A DNA stretch of 64,000 nt. It comes from CAZEPJ01 sp964514105. GTDB lineage: Bacteria; Desulfobacterota; Desulfocorpusculales; Desulfocorpusculum. The notes beneath the pieces are model-generated. The model was not told the DNA's origin. It worked only from the letters and a program-made list of their open reading frames with translations, and ran no database searches. The position numbers and the translations under genes are program-made. Location: positions 1-64,000 of the forward strand of contig CAZEPJ010000014.1 of assembly GCA_964514105.1 (NCBI GenBank). The letters are read 5' to 3'. Shown here piece by piece: positions 1 to 8,350 of this stretch. The first letter of the stretch is position 1; the number at the start of each line of letters is the position of its first letter.

Positions 1-77
1 CGGGGAGATTTGGGTTGACGCCCGGCCGAAACCTGTGGCCCAATAGGGCGTTATTCCTTCAATCAAGGAGGACGGAC

Positions 78-1238
78 ATGAAACGGCACCGTACGGGTAT
101 GTGGCTCGAGTCGGCGTTGTTGGCGATCTCCCTGCTGCTGGCGGCGGGTCCGGCGCTGGCCGCCGACGCCATCAAGATCGGCGTCATGGTGCCCCTCACG
201 GGCCCCGCGGCTGCCGACGGCCAGAGCGCCCAGCAGTCGGTGGAGATGGCGGCGGCCAAAGTCAACGCCGCCGGGGGCGTCAACGGCAAGAAGGTGGAGG
301 TGGTCTTCTACGACGACCAGTTCGACCCCAAGCAGGCCGTGACCGTGGCCCGGCGCATGATCGAGGCGGACAAGGTGATGGCCGGGGTCTCCGGGTCGTA
401 CTCGGGCCCCACCCGGGCGGCGGCCCAGGTCTTCGAGGAGAACAAGGTCCCCTTCTCCGTGGGGTACGCCCTGCACCCGGACGTGACCAAGGACAAGAAA
501 TACGTGTTTCGCCTGACGGTCCTGGGCCCCATCCAGGGGCGGGCTGCGGGGTACACGGCGGGCAAGCTCATGAACATCAAGACGGTATCCCTCCTGGTGC
601 TGGACAATGACTTCGGCGTGTCCCTGGCCCAGGGGTTCAAGGAGTACGCCGGCAAGTTCGGGGTGAAGATCGTCTCCGAGGACAAGTTCAAGATGGGGGA
701 GAAGGAGTACTCCCCCGTTCTGACCAAGATCAAGGGGCTCAACCCCGACGCCGTGTTCACCACCGCATATCCCCTCGAAGGGGCCCTCATGATCAAGCAG
801 GCCGCGGATCTGGGGCTTAAGGCCAAGATGATCGGGACCGAGGGACTGGACTCCACCAAGGGTTTCCTGGACGTGGCCGGCAAGCAGGCCGAGGGCCTGG
901 TCATCACCACCAACCTGGACCGGGACTCCAAAGTGCCCGAGGTCCAGGAATACCTGAGGGAGTACGAGAAGAAGTACGGCTTCGCGCCGGACATGACGGG
1001 GGCGTCCACATACGACGCCTTCATGGCCGTCCTGGAGGCCATCCAGAAGGGCGGGGACAAGCCCGAGAAGGTCGTCGAGGCCTTCCGTACCCTCAAGGGA
1101 TGGCAGGGCGTCACGGGCAAGATCTACGAGTTCACCCCCAGCGGCGAGGTGATCAAGGACGTGGTCCTGCAGGTGGTCAAGGACGGCAAGTTCCGCTACT
1201 TCGGGCTCGTGGACGACCGGAATCTGCTGACCCCATGA
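78..1238 (+). CDS. livJ: Branched-chain amino acid/amide ABC transporter substrate-binding protein (LivJ-like)
   Basis: This is the periplasmic ligand-binding component of a HAAT-family ABC importer, about 386 residues. ATG 78 follows AAGGAGG at 65-71. A classical signal peptide is seen (basic start, Leu/Ala core, cleavage near AGPALA-A). The mature chain starts with IKIGVMVPLTGPAA, the usual type-I fold opening of LivJ/Peripla_BP_6 proteins, and has the usual family length. It is followed by two permeases and two ATPases in the order J-H-M-G-F, so it supplies their substrate. The ligand cannot be read from sequence: leucine, isoleucine or valine, urea, short amides and aromatic acids are all known for the family. 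A 149-bp gap to livH leaves room for processing or a separate signal. Confidence 0.93.
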   Translation: MKRHRTGMWLESALLAISLLLAAGPALAADAIKIGVMVPLTGPAAADGQSAQQSVEMAAAKVNAAGGVNGKKVEVVFYDDQFDPKQAVTVARRMIEADKVMAGVSGSYSGPTRAAAQVFEENKVPFSVGYALHPDVTKDKKYVFRLTVLGPIQGRAAGYTAGKLMNIKTVSLLVLDNDFGVSLAQGFKEYAGKFGVKIVSEDKFKMGEKEYSPVLTKIKGLNPDAVFTTAYPLEGALMIKQAADLGLKAKMIGTEGLDSTKGFLDVAGKQAEGLVITTNLDRDSKVPEVQEYLREYEKKYGFAPDMTGASTYDAFMAVLEAIQKGGDKPEKVVEAFRTLKGWQGVTGKIYEFTPSGEVIKDVVLQVVKDGKFRYFGLVDDRNLLTP

Positions 1239-1387
1239 TGCCCTGCGGGCGCCCCTCGGTTGGATCGACGGCCGGAGGGGCCTGGCACCGCCATCCATGG
1301 TTGTCAGTGCACTGAACCGCCCCGGGGCCTTCCTGTCCCGACAGGGATGGGCCGGGGGAACGGGCCCAATCCAGGGTTTCAGACGCC

Positions 1388-2251
1388 ATGCTGCAGCAGC
1401 TCGTCAACGGGGTCATCGCGGGGTCCCTGTACGCCCTGGTGGCCGTGGGGCTCACCATGGTGTACGGGATCCTGCGCATCCTGCACATCGCCCACGCGGC
1501 GGTGTACGTCTCGGGGGCCTACCTGGGCCTCATCGGATATACGTACACCGGGAGCCTCGTTTTCGGCCTGGGCACGGCCATGGCCGGTTGCATGGTCTTG
1601 GGCTGGCTGATCCAGCGTTTCCTGTATACGCCCCTGCTCAAGGAGGAGCGCATCGTCCCCCTCATCGCCTCGGTGGGATGCTACATCTTCTTCGAGGACC
1701 TCTTCCGGCTTCTGGGAGGGCCGTACATCCGGGCGTTCACTGTGCGACTCTGGTTTGAGAAGGTCGTGATCTGGGACACCGTGATCACGGCCCACCAGGT
1801 CCTGATCCTCGCCGCCACGGCCCTTTGCCTGGGGGGCATCTACCTGATCATCACCCGCACCAAGCTGGGCCTGGCGTGGCAGGCCACCGCCCAGGACATG
1901 GACACGGCCCGGGCCATGGGGGTCAACATCCGCCACGTGGTCAACCTCAACTTCCTCATCGCCTCGGCCATCGCGGCCGTGGCCGGGGTCCTCACGGCCA
2001 TCAACTACAACTCGGTCCTCCCCACCATGGGATCGGTCCCCGCGTACAAGACCTTCGCCATCGTGGTCCTGGGCGGCATGGGTTCGATCCCCGGGACCAT
2101 CGCCGCAGGCCTCATCGTGGGGCTGGTCGAGACGGTCATGTCAGCGTACTTCGGCTTCATCATGCCCCGCGACGCCATCGCCTTCACGGCCATGATCCTG
2201 ATCCTGGCCTTCCGTCCCCAGGGCCTCTTCGGGGGAGCCAGGGCCGCATGA
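1388..2251 (+). CDS. livH: Branched-chain amino acid ABC transporter permease LivH
   Basis: This inner-membrane permease has 287 residues and about eight hydrophobic helices, the normal LivH length. The N-terminus (LQQLVNGVIAGSLYALVAVG) is the standard opening of LivH proteins. The cytoplasmic coupling region with the EAA-like loop is visible around ARAMGVNIRHVVNLNFLIAS. The stop overlaps the start of livM as ATGA, so the two permeases are translationally coupled and form the membrane heterodimer. No strong Shine-Dalgarno precedes ATG 1388; the start was kept because it gives the family N-terminus. Confidence 0.93.
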   Translation: MLQQLVNGVIAGSLYALVAVGLTMVYGILRILHIAHAAVYVSGAYLGLIGYTYTGSLVFGLGTAMAGCMVLGWLIQRFLYTPLLKEERIVPLIASVGCYIFFEDLFRLLGGPYIRAFTVRLWFEKVVIWDTVITAHQVLILAATALCLGGIYLIITRTKLGLAWQATAQDMDTARAMGVNIRHVVNLNFLIASAIAAVAGVLTAINYNSVLPTMGSVPAYKTFAIVVLGGMGSIPGTIAAGLIVGLVETVMSAYFGFIMPRDAIAFTAMILILAFRPQGLFGGARAA

Positions 2252-3141
2252 GCTGGGGCTACCTCATCACCATCGGGGACATCGTCGGGATCTATATCAT
2301 CCTGACCCTCTCCCTGAACATCATCTCCGGATATGCGGGCCAGCCCTCCCTGGGCCAGGCGGCCTTCTTCGGCATCGGGGCCTATGCCTCGGCCATGCTG
2401 ACCACCAAGGCCGGCATGAGCTTCTGGCTGGCCCTGCCCCTGGCCGTGGGGGCGGCCGGGGTCGTGGGGGCCCTGGTGGGGATCATCTCCCTGCGCATCA
2501 AGGGGGACTTCCTGGCGGTCACCACCATCGGGGTGAACTTCGTCATCGTCTCGATCTTCGAGTACTGGGACTTCTTCGGCGGGGCGTACGGCATCTCAGG
2601 AATCCAGTATCCGTCGCTCTTTGGGCTCACCCTGTCCCGGGGCTACTACCTGGCGCTCATCCTCTTCTTCGTGCTCGTCACGGCCCTGTTCTGCCTGCTC
2701 GTCACCCGCTCCTGGCTGGGGCTGGCCCTGGAGGCCATCCGGGAGGACGAGGACGCGGCCGAGGCCTCGGGCATCAACTGCAAGAAGTTCAAGATCGTGG
2801 CGTTCTCCCTGGGGTGCGGCGCGGCGGGACTGGCCGGGGTCCTGTACGCCCACTTCATGCGCTTCGTGGTCCCCGTGGACTTCTCCTTCCCCATCTCCAT
2901 CACCATCGTCTCCATGATGGTGGTGGGGGGGACGGGAAGCATCCGGGGGGCAGTCCTGGGGGCGGTGCTCATGGCGGCCCTCCCCGAGATCCTCCGGCCC
3001 CTGGCCAATTTCCGCCTGCTCTTCTACGGAGGGCTCATGGTCCTCATCACGCGCTTTCAGCCCCAAGGGCTTTTCGGCACCCAGGCCTTCCTGGTCCGGC
3101 GCCTGTTCGGGCGGTGGGTCGGGGCCGGGCCGGGGCCGTGA
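2248..3141 (+). CDS. livM: Branched-chain amino acid ABC transporter permease LivM
   Basis: This is the second membrane subunit, 297 residues from ATG 2248, which overlaps the livH stop (ATGA). Motifs include LSLNIISGYAGQPSLGQAAFF near the N-terminus and the SRSWLGLALEAIREDEDAAEASGIN-type coupling loop in the second half (conserved core AIREDEDAAEASGI). At least eight hydrophobic segments follow each other. It pairs with LivH to form the translocation pathway. An upstream in-frame extension exists but is only the shadow of livH in another frame; the overlapped ATG fixes the start. Confidence 0.93.
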   Translation: MSWGYLITIGDIVGIYIILTLSLNIISGYAGQPSLGQAAFFGIGAYASAMLTTKAGMSFWLALPLAVGAAGVVGALVGIISLRIKGDFLAVTTIGVNFVIVSIFEYWDFFGGAYGISGIQYPSLFGLTLSRGYYLALILFFVLVTALFCLLVTRSWLGLALEAIREDEDAAEASGINCKKFKIVAFSLGCGAAGLAGVLYAHFMRFVVPVDFSFPISITIVSMMVVGGTGSIRGAVLGAVLMAALPEILRPLANFRLLFYGGLMVLITRFQPQGLFGTQAFLVRRLFGRWVGAGPGP

Positions 3142-3153
3142 GGGACGGGGACT

Positions 3154-3897
3154 ATGGGGCCCGTGCTGCGACTGGACAAGGTGAGAAAGGCCTTCGGCGG
3201 ACTCCAGGCTGTCCGGGACGTGGACCTGGAGGTCAACGCCAACGAGATCCTGGGCCTCATCGGCCCCAACGGAGCGGGCAAGACCACCCTGTTCAATACC
3301 ATCTGCGGGGTGTATCGGCCGGACGGGGGGCGCATATTCCTGGACGACCGGGAGATCACGGGTCTGCCCACCCACCGCATTGCCCGCATGGGGATCGGTC
3401 GGACATTTCAGATCGTCAAACCGTTCCGGAACATCACGGTGGAGCGAAATGTCCTGGCGGCGTTGGGACATGAGGCCATGGCGGGGCTCCGGGCCGGCCT
3501 CCTGGGCACCGGGCTGGGGCGCCACCGGGAACGGGTCAGAGGGCTGCTGGGGCTGGTGGGCCTGGCGGGGGTCATGAACGAGACCCCGGGCACCCTCACC
3601 CTGGGACACCAGAAGCGGTTGGAGATCGCCAGGGCTCTGGCCCTCGAGCCCAGAGTGCTCATGCTGGACGAGCCCTTTGCGGGGCTCAGCCAGGAGGAGA
3701 TCGGCCCCCTGGCTCGGGTCATACGGGACCTCCGGCACCAGGGGCTCACCATCCTGCTCATCGAGCACAACATGCCGTATGTGATGGAGCTGTGCGACCG
3801 CCTGGCGGTCCTGCACTTCGGGGAGAAGATCCGCGAGGGGTGCTGCGAGGAGGTTCGCTCGGACCCGCGGGTGATCGAGGCGTATCTGGGAAGGTGA
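3154..3897 (+). CDS. livG: Branched-chain amino acid ABC transporter ATP-binding protein LivG
   Basis: This cytoplasmic ATPase of 247 residues starts 12 bp after livM. Walker A is GPNGAGKTT (about residues 37-45), Walker B is VLMLDEPFAGL and the switch His is in LLIEHNM. The ABC signature reads LTLGHQKRLEIARAL, the LivG style rather than a canonical LSGGQ. The C-terminus ends with the LivG tail (VIEAYLGR). It forms the ATPase dimer with LivF. A perfect inverted repeat lies directly after its stop, between livG and livF. Confidence 0.93.
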   Translation: MGPVLRLDKVRKAFGGLQAVRDVDLEVNANEILGLIGPNGAGKTTLFNTICGVYRPDGGRIFLDDREITGLPTHRIARMGIGRTFQIVKPFRNITVERNVLAALGHEAMAGLRAGLLGTGLGRHRERVRGLLGLVGLAGVMNETPGTLTLGHQKRLEIARALALEPRVLMLDEPFAGLSQEEIGPLARVIRDLRHQGLTILLIEHNMPYVMELCDRLAVLHFGEKIREGCCEEVRSDPRVIEAYLGR

Positions 3898-3900
3898 CAG

Positions 3901-3938
3901 GGCCGGGGGGCGCTCCCTGCTGGGAACGCCCCCCGGCC
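3901..3938 (+). promoter_or_regulatory. Perfect 12-bp inverted repeat in the livG-livF gap
   Basis: The left arm GGCCGGGGGGCG (3901-3912) and right arm CGCCCCCCGGCC (3927-3938) are exact complements around a 14-nt loop. There is no T-run, so it is not an ordinary intrinsic terminator. It occupies most of the 59-bp gap inside an otherwise tight operon. An mRNA-stabilising or processing hairpin that sets LivF levels is a reasonable guess. Confidence 0.6.
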
Positions 3939-3956
3939 AAGGATCGGGGACGGGGC

Positions 3957-4661
3957 ATGCTCGAGGCCAGGGATCTGTCCGTGTACTACGGCCGGTACTG
4001 CGCCGTGAGGAACGCTTCATTCGAGGTGGCCAGGGGGGAACTGGTCACGTTCATCGGGGCCAACGGCGCAGGCAAGACCTCCACCATCCGGGCCATCCTG
4101 GGCCTGGCCGACCGGACGGAAGGCCGCATCCTGTTCGAGGGCCGGGACATCACCGACCTGCCGTCGCACCAGCGCGTCCGCCTGGGCATGGCGATGGTGC
4201 CCGAAGGAAGGAAGATCTTCCCGGATCTCACCGTTTCGCAGAACCTCTCCATGGGGGCCTTCCCCGTGGCGGACCCCGCAGCAGTGGACAGGCGGCTCTC
4301 CTGGGTCCTGGGGCAGTTCCCCATTCTGGCCGAGCGCCGCAGGCAGCTGGGAAGGCACCTTTCGGGCGGCGAGCAGCAGATCCTGGCCATCGCCCGGGCC
4401 CTCATGAGCGGGCCCAAACTGCTCCTCATCGACGAGGTCTCCATGGGCCTCATGCCCATCGCCGTGGACCGGGTCTTTGAACTCATCCGGCAGCTCAACG
4501 CAGAGGGGACGACCATCCTGCTGGTGGAGCAGAACGCCCGAAAGGCCCTGGCCGTGGCCCAACGGGGGTACGTGCTGGAGTCAGGGGTCGTCACCCTGCA
4601 CGACACGGCCCGCAACCTCATCCACAACCCCAGGATCGTGGCGGCGTACCTGGGGGGATAG
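3957..4661 (+). CDS. livF: Branched-chain amino acid ABC transporter ATP-binding protein LivF
   Basis: This is the second ATPase of the importer, 234 residues. ATG 3957 gives MLEARDLSVYYGRYCAVRNAS, the usual LivF start; a longer in-frame extension upstream reads through the intergenic hairpin and is rejected. Walker A is GANGAGKTS, the signature is LSGGEQQ, and the switch His position is in LLVEQNA. Walker B reads LLLIDEVSMGL, where most LivF proteins have DEPS; the catalytic Glu is kept. It closes the liv operon. Confidence 0.93.
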   Translation: MLEARDLSVYYGRYCAVRNASFEVARGELVTFIGANGAGKTSTIRAILGLADRTEGRILFEGRDITDLPSHQRVRLGMAMVPEGRKIFPDLTVSQNLSMGAFPVADPAAVDRRLSWVLGQFPILAERRRQLGRHLSGGEQQILAIARALMSGPKLLLIDEVSMGLMPIAVDRVFELIRQLNAEGTTILLVEQNARKALAVAQRGYVLESGVVTLHDTARNLIHNPRIVAAYLGG

Positions 4662-4776
4662 GACCCCTGGGCCCTGGGCTATTGACAATCCCGGGGGGGT
4701 GGGTGAGCATGGTTGGGTATCCGCGCGCTGCCGGCGGGACCTCCGCGGATCTCCCGACGAAAGGAGCATGACGCAG

Positions 4777-5757
4777 ATGACGAGATGGATCCTGGTTTGT
4801 CTGGTCTCCACCTTGGCCATAACCATGCCGGGCGCCGCCTGGGCCCAGCAAGGGCCCACCGTGCTCAAACTGGCGCATCTGACGGTCAAGGGGGGATTCC
4901 TGGACCAGAGGGCCCAGAAGTTGGCCGAACTGGTTTCCCAGAAGACCGGGGGGAGCGTGAAGATCGAGGTCTTCCCGGAGCAACAGTTGGGAAGCATCGA
5001 TCAGATCCTCCAGGGCGTGTCCAAGGGGACCATCGACATGGCCCAGGAGCTGGAGTCCTTCATGGATGTCTACGAGAAGGACTTCACCATCTACTGGGCC
5101 CCCTTCATGTTCAGTCGCGAGGAGATCCGGTTCAGCGCGTATCTGGAGGAGCTCCGGGAGCGGGTGCGCAAGAAGGTGGGCATCCGCACCCTGCCCGGAC
5201 TGGCCTTTCGGCCCCCGTTTCACCTCTGGACCCGCAACGAGCAGGTGACCAGCCCCAAGGAGCTCAGGGGGATCAAGCTGCGCGTGTGGGAGTCCAAGAC
5301 GCTCTTTGACACCTGGAAAGGCCTGGGGGCCGCGCCCGTCACCATGCCGTGGGGCGACGTGCCCCAAGCGCTGTCCACAGGGACGGTGGACGGCCTGTTC
5401 CACAACATGGTGCAGGTGCGGGACGAGAAGCTCCACGCGAACCTCAAGTATTGCACCCTGTTGAACTTCGTGAAGCTCTATGACGTGACCTGGATCAACG
5501 ACAAGCGCTTCAGCGCCCTGCCGCCCAACGTGCAGAAGGCCCTCAGCGAGGCCGCTCAGGAGGCGGCGGACTGGTTCTCGGCGGAGGCGCACGCCCTGGA
5601 CGAGCAGGCCATGAAGGACTGCGCGGCGGCCGGGGTGGTGTTCCTGGACGTGGAGCGGGAGCCCTGGGTGCGCGCGGCCGCCCTGGCGCACAACGACCTG
5701 GAGCGTTCCGGAATCTGGTCCAAAGGGTTGCTCATGAAGCTGGGCAAGGCCTATTGA
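4777..5757 (+). CDS. TRAP transporter solute-binding protein, DctP family (orphan)
   Basis: This is a periplasmic binding protein of a tripartite ATP-independent transporter, about 326 residues. The signal peptide ends near PGAAWA-QQ. The mature chain has the DctP features VLKLAHLTVKGGF, the AELVSQKTGGSVKIEVFPEQQLG segment (core VKIEVFPEQQLG) and RGIKLRVWESKT with the ligand-binding Arg. AAGGAG at 4761-4766 sits only 1 nt from ATG 4768 but 10 nt from ATG 4777, so 4777 is preferred; both are in frame. No DctQ or DctM membrane gene follows, so it is an orphan here. It may work with membrane subunits elsewhere. A TTGACA lies at 4682-4687 but no convincing -10 follows. Confidence 0.85.
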   Translation: MTRWILVCLVSTLAITMPGAAWAQQGPTVLKLAHLTVKGGFLDQRAQKLAELVSQKTGGSVKIEVFPEQQLGSIDQILQGVSKGTIDMAQELESFMDVYEKDFTIYWAPFMFSREEIRFSAYLEELRERVRKKVGIRTLPGLAFRPPFHLWTRNEQVTSPKELRGIKLRVWESKTLFDTWKGLGAAPVTMPWGDVPQALSTGTVDGLFHNMVQVRDEKLHANLKYCTLLNFVKLYDVTWINDKRFSALPPNVQKALSEAAQEAADWFSAEAHALDEQAMKDCAAAGVVFLDVEREPWVRAAALAHNDLERSGIWSKGLLMKLGKAY

Positions 5758-5895
5758 CCCAGGAGATCCTGCGGATCCCGCGGGGGGCGCATTGAAGGCC
5801 CACGGGCTCATGTCTCGACGGTTGTAGGGACCGCCGGGAGGGCAACGGAGGCACCCCCCCCGCGATCTCGAAACCCGTGAAAGAGGAGGGGAGTG

Positions 5896-6594
5896 ATGAG
5901 AGGGAAGCTGATTCCGTTGTTGTTCCTGTTGGCAGCCTTGGCAGGGGCGTGCGCCCCTCAGGCGCACATGGGCGTCCAGGACCGGGCGTTGATGGCGCCC
6001 CCGGAGTTCGCCCAGACCGAGGCGGCCATCGCCCAGGCCGAGAGGTCGCCGGGGGCCAAGCAGTGCCCCGACAAGATCGCCAAGGCCAAGGAGCTGGCCA
6101 AGCAGGGCATCGAGACCTACTGGGCGTGCCGGACCGAGGACGCCCTGAAGATGCTGGCCGAGGCCCGAAGGCTGGCCAAGGAGGCGGAGGGCTGCCAGCC
6201 GCCGCCGGCCCCGGCTCCCAAACCCACGCCGCCTCCTCCGCCGGCGCCGCCCAAAAAGGAGATCAGCTTCAAGTGGGTGTACTTCGACTTCGATAAGTTC
6301 GTGCTCACGCCGCAGGCCCGGGGCATCCTGGACGAGACCGCCCGGATCCTCCAGGCCAACCCCGAGGTCAAGCTGGAGCTGGCCGGCCACACGGACGGCC
6401 GGGGCACCGACGGGTACAACCGGCGGCTGTCGGAGAAGCGCAGCAAGGCGGTGTACGACTACCTCATCACCAGGGGCATTGCCCCGGGTCGCCTCAAGCC
6501 CACGGCCTTTGGCGAGGCCAATCCCGTGGCCTCCAACGAGACCGAGGAGGGGCGGGCCAAGAACCGGCGGGTGGAGCTCAAGATCCTCAGGTAG
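5896..6594 (+). CDS. Pal-like OmpA-domain lipoprotein
   Basis: This is a 232-residue envelope protein. It has an N-terminal signal with a lipobox-like end (LAALAGAC, small residues before Cys about 19), a middle region rich in Gln/Ala/Lys helices, a Pro-rich linker (PPPPPAPPKKE) and a C-terminal OmpA domain of about 105 residues. The domain opens with VYFDFDKFVLTP and contains GHTDGRGTDGYNRRLSEKRS, with the Asp and Arg that bind diaminopimelate in peptidoglycan. It should anchor the outer membrane to the wall. The lipobox has Ala rather than Leu at -3, so lipidation is likely but not certain. GTG 5893 is an alternative start; ATG 5896 is better placed after GAGGAGGGG. Confidence 0.85.
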   Translation: MRGKLIPLLFLLAALAGACAPQAHMGVQDRALMAPPEFAQTEAAIAQAERSPGAKQCPDKIAKAKELAKQGIETYWACRTEDALKMLAEARRLAKEAEGCQPPPAPAPKPTPPPPPAPPKKEISFKWVYFDFDKFVLTPQARGILDETARILQANPEVKLELAGHTDGRGTDGYNRRLSEKRSKAVYDYLITRGIAPGRLKPTAFGEANPVASNETEEGRAKNRRVELKILR

Positions 6595-6628
6595 GGGATC
6601 TCGCGCAGCGGCCGCGTGCGTCTCGAGG

Positions 6629-6662
6629 GGAGCGGACCCCTGGGTCCGCTCCTGCTTTTTTC
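6629..6662 (+). terminator. Intrinsic terminator after the Pal-like gene
   Basis: The stem GGAGCGGACC (6629-6638) pairs perfectly with GGTCCGCTCC (6643-6652) around a 4-nt loop. It is followed by TGCTTTTTTCT. It lies 34 bp after the stop of the Pal-like gene. Confidence 0.9.
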
Positions 6663-6761
6663 TGCCGGGCCGGCGCGTTCACCCATGGACAATCCCCTGC
6701 CCCGCCCCCTGATCCGGGGCGGAGGCCCGGGGGGCCGGCAAACAGGGGGGTACGCAAAGAC

Positions 6762-7748
6762 ATGGTCAGGTTCGGGTTCGTGCTTTGCTCGCTTCTGTGC
6801 ATCCTGGGCGTGGACCCTGCGGGAGGGGCCCAGGGCCAGAAGGCCAAGGACTTCAAGGTCTGGCTGGGGGAGTTCCGGAAGGAGGCCCTTGCCGCTGGGG
6901 TCTCATCCAAGACCCTGGATCTGGCCCTCAAGGACGTCACTCCCCTGGCGCGGGTCATCGAGCTGGATCGCAAGCAACCCGAGTTCACCCTGTCTCTCGA
7001 GGAGTACATGAGCCGGGTGGTGAGCGAGGCCAGGGTGGCGCGAGGCCGCGAGGCGTGGGTCAGGCACCGGGAGCTGGTGGAGGCCATCGCCGAGCAGTAC
7101 GGGGTTCCGCCCCAGTATCTCATGGCCCTCTGGGGGATGGAATCGAGCTACGGCTCGTCGCCGGGGGATTTCCCGGTCATAGGATCTTTGGTGACCTTGG
7201 CCTACGACGGCCGGCGGGGGGCCTATTTTCGAAAGGAGCTGGTCCTGGCCCTGCGAATACTGGACAAGGGTCACGTTTCCCTGCAGCGGATGACGGGCTC
7301 CTGGGCGGGGGCCATGGGGAACTTCCAGTTCATGCCCTCTTCCTTCTGGAGCTATGCCACGGATTACAATGGCGATGGGCGCATGGACATATGGGGGGAT
7401 CTGGGGGATTCCATTGCCTCGGCCGCCAACTACCTCTCCAAGCTGGGATGGAAAAGGGAACAGGGCTGGGGGCGGGAGGTGCGGATCCAGGAGGGTTTCG
7501 ATCGAAGTCTGGTGGGTTCCCAGGTGCGCAAGAGCCTGGGGGAGTGGCAGGCCCTGGGCGTGATGGGCCCGGACGGGGAGGAATTGAGGGACCCCCCCTC
7601 GTGGACGGCGGCCCTGATCCAGCCCGACGGTGCCCAAGGCAGGGCCTTTCTCACCTACGACAACTACCGCGCCATCATGAGTTGGAACCGCTCCCATCTC
7701 TTCGCCATCTCCGTGGGCACCCTGGCCGACCGCATCGCCGCCGAGTGA
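6762..7748 (+). CDS. Lytic murein transglycosylase, MltB family
   Basis: This is a periplasmic peptidoglycan lytic enzyme of 328 residues with a signal sequence (FGFVLCSLLCILG). The SLT_2/MltB domain fills the rest. The catalytic Glu is in ALWGMESSYG (about residue 126). Other family blocks are GSLVTLAYDGRRGAYFRKEL, GAMGNFQFMPSSF and DIWGDLGDSIASAANYL. The C-terminal peptidoglycan-binding domain found in some homologues is absent. It lies behind a terminator, so it is probably transcribed separately. No clear Shine-Dalgarno is seen before ATG 6762. Confidence 0.88.
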   Translation: MVRFGFVLCSLLCILGVDPAGGAQGQKAKDFKVWLGEFRKEALAAGVSSKTLDLALKDVTPLARVIELDRKQPEFTLSLEEYMSRVVSEARVARGREAWVRHRELVEAIAEQYGVPPQYLMALWGMESSYGSSPGDFPVIGSLVTLAYDGRRGAYFRKELVLALRILDKGHVSLQRMTGSWAGAMGNFQFMPSSFWSYATDYNGDGRMDIWGDLGDSIASAANYLSKLGWKREQGWGREVRIQEGFDRSLVGSQVRKSLGEWQALGVMGPDGEELRDPPSWTAALIQPDGAQGRAFLTYDNYRAIMSWNRSHLFAISVGTLADRIAAE

Positions 7749-7960
7749 GGGATGGCTCAGGGCCTCGACCTATCCCCTCCCCGCCGCACCGGAGATAACG
7801 TTCCTGTATGGCCCGGGGCCTTCGGGTTACCATTTGGTATCCTTCCATCGGGGCAGATCTCGGGAAATCAAGGGGTTGGATCTGGCACGGGCGTTGCATT
7901 ACCGTCTGTGCGGGCCTCGATTGCGGGCCATGAACCTCGGGGCAGCGAGGGGAGATGGAC

Positions 7961-8221
7961 ATGCAACGGATGACAACGACGGGCGAAGTCCTCACCCGGA
8001 AGATCTCCCTGACCAAAGTGGACTCGGTGGGGAAGGAGCAACGCGGCGCCGTGGTTGGCTGGGAGCACGGGGTCCCCAAGAAGGGGGAACGGTACAGCGT
8101 GTTCCTGGGAAAAGGCCGGGTCCTGAGGACGAGCCCCGTGGAGGACGTGCGGACGAGTGCGGACGCGGTCCTGATCAAGACGGCCAACTCCATCTACCGC
8201 GTCCAATACCTCAAGGGATGA
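7961..8221 (+). CDS. Small protein with a recurrent beta-rich domain (copy 1 of 3)
   Basis: This unrecognised protein of 86 residues has no signal or membrane segment. GAGGGGAG at 7947-7954 is well spaced for ATG 7961; ATG 7955 lies too close. The last 65 residues resemble the C-termini of the genes at 38636-39124 and 49471-50001. The shared pattern is ISLTK, then G..Y.VF, then VLRTSPVEDV, then T.NS.YRV. Alternating hydrophobic residues suggest a small all-beta fold. Here the domain stands alone. No function is proposed. Confidence 0.7.
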   Translation: MQRMTTTGEVLTRKISLTKVDSVGKEQRGAVVGWEHGVPKKGERYSVFLGKGRVLRTSPVEDVRTSADAVLIKTANSIYRVQYLKG

Positions 8222-8350
8222 TGATCTCGCAAGAGGTCAGCAAATGCCCCCTTTCGTCGTCCCCTCGAGGGACGCAATCCCGTGTTTTCAGCTGGTTCGA
8301 TGATTCCTGGACCCCGGTTTTCCACGTGCTGACGGCTTCTTGCCACACCA

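Noticed and set aside
2596..4020. Long open frame (474 codons) on the minus strand opposite liv genes
   Set aside because: It is the shadow of livM, livG and the gap in high-GC DNA; no start signals and low-complexity Pro/Arg/Gly content.
4682..4713. Possible promoter (TTGACA) before the TRAP binding protein
   Set aside because: No acceptable -10 is found at 16-19 bp; kept only as a remark in the gene entry.
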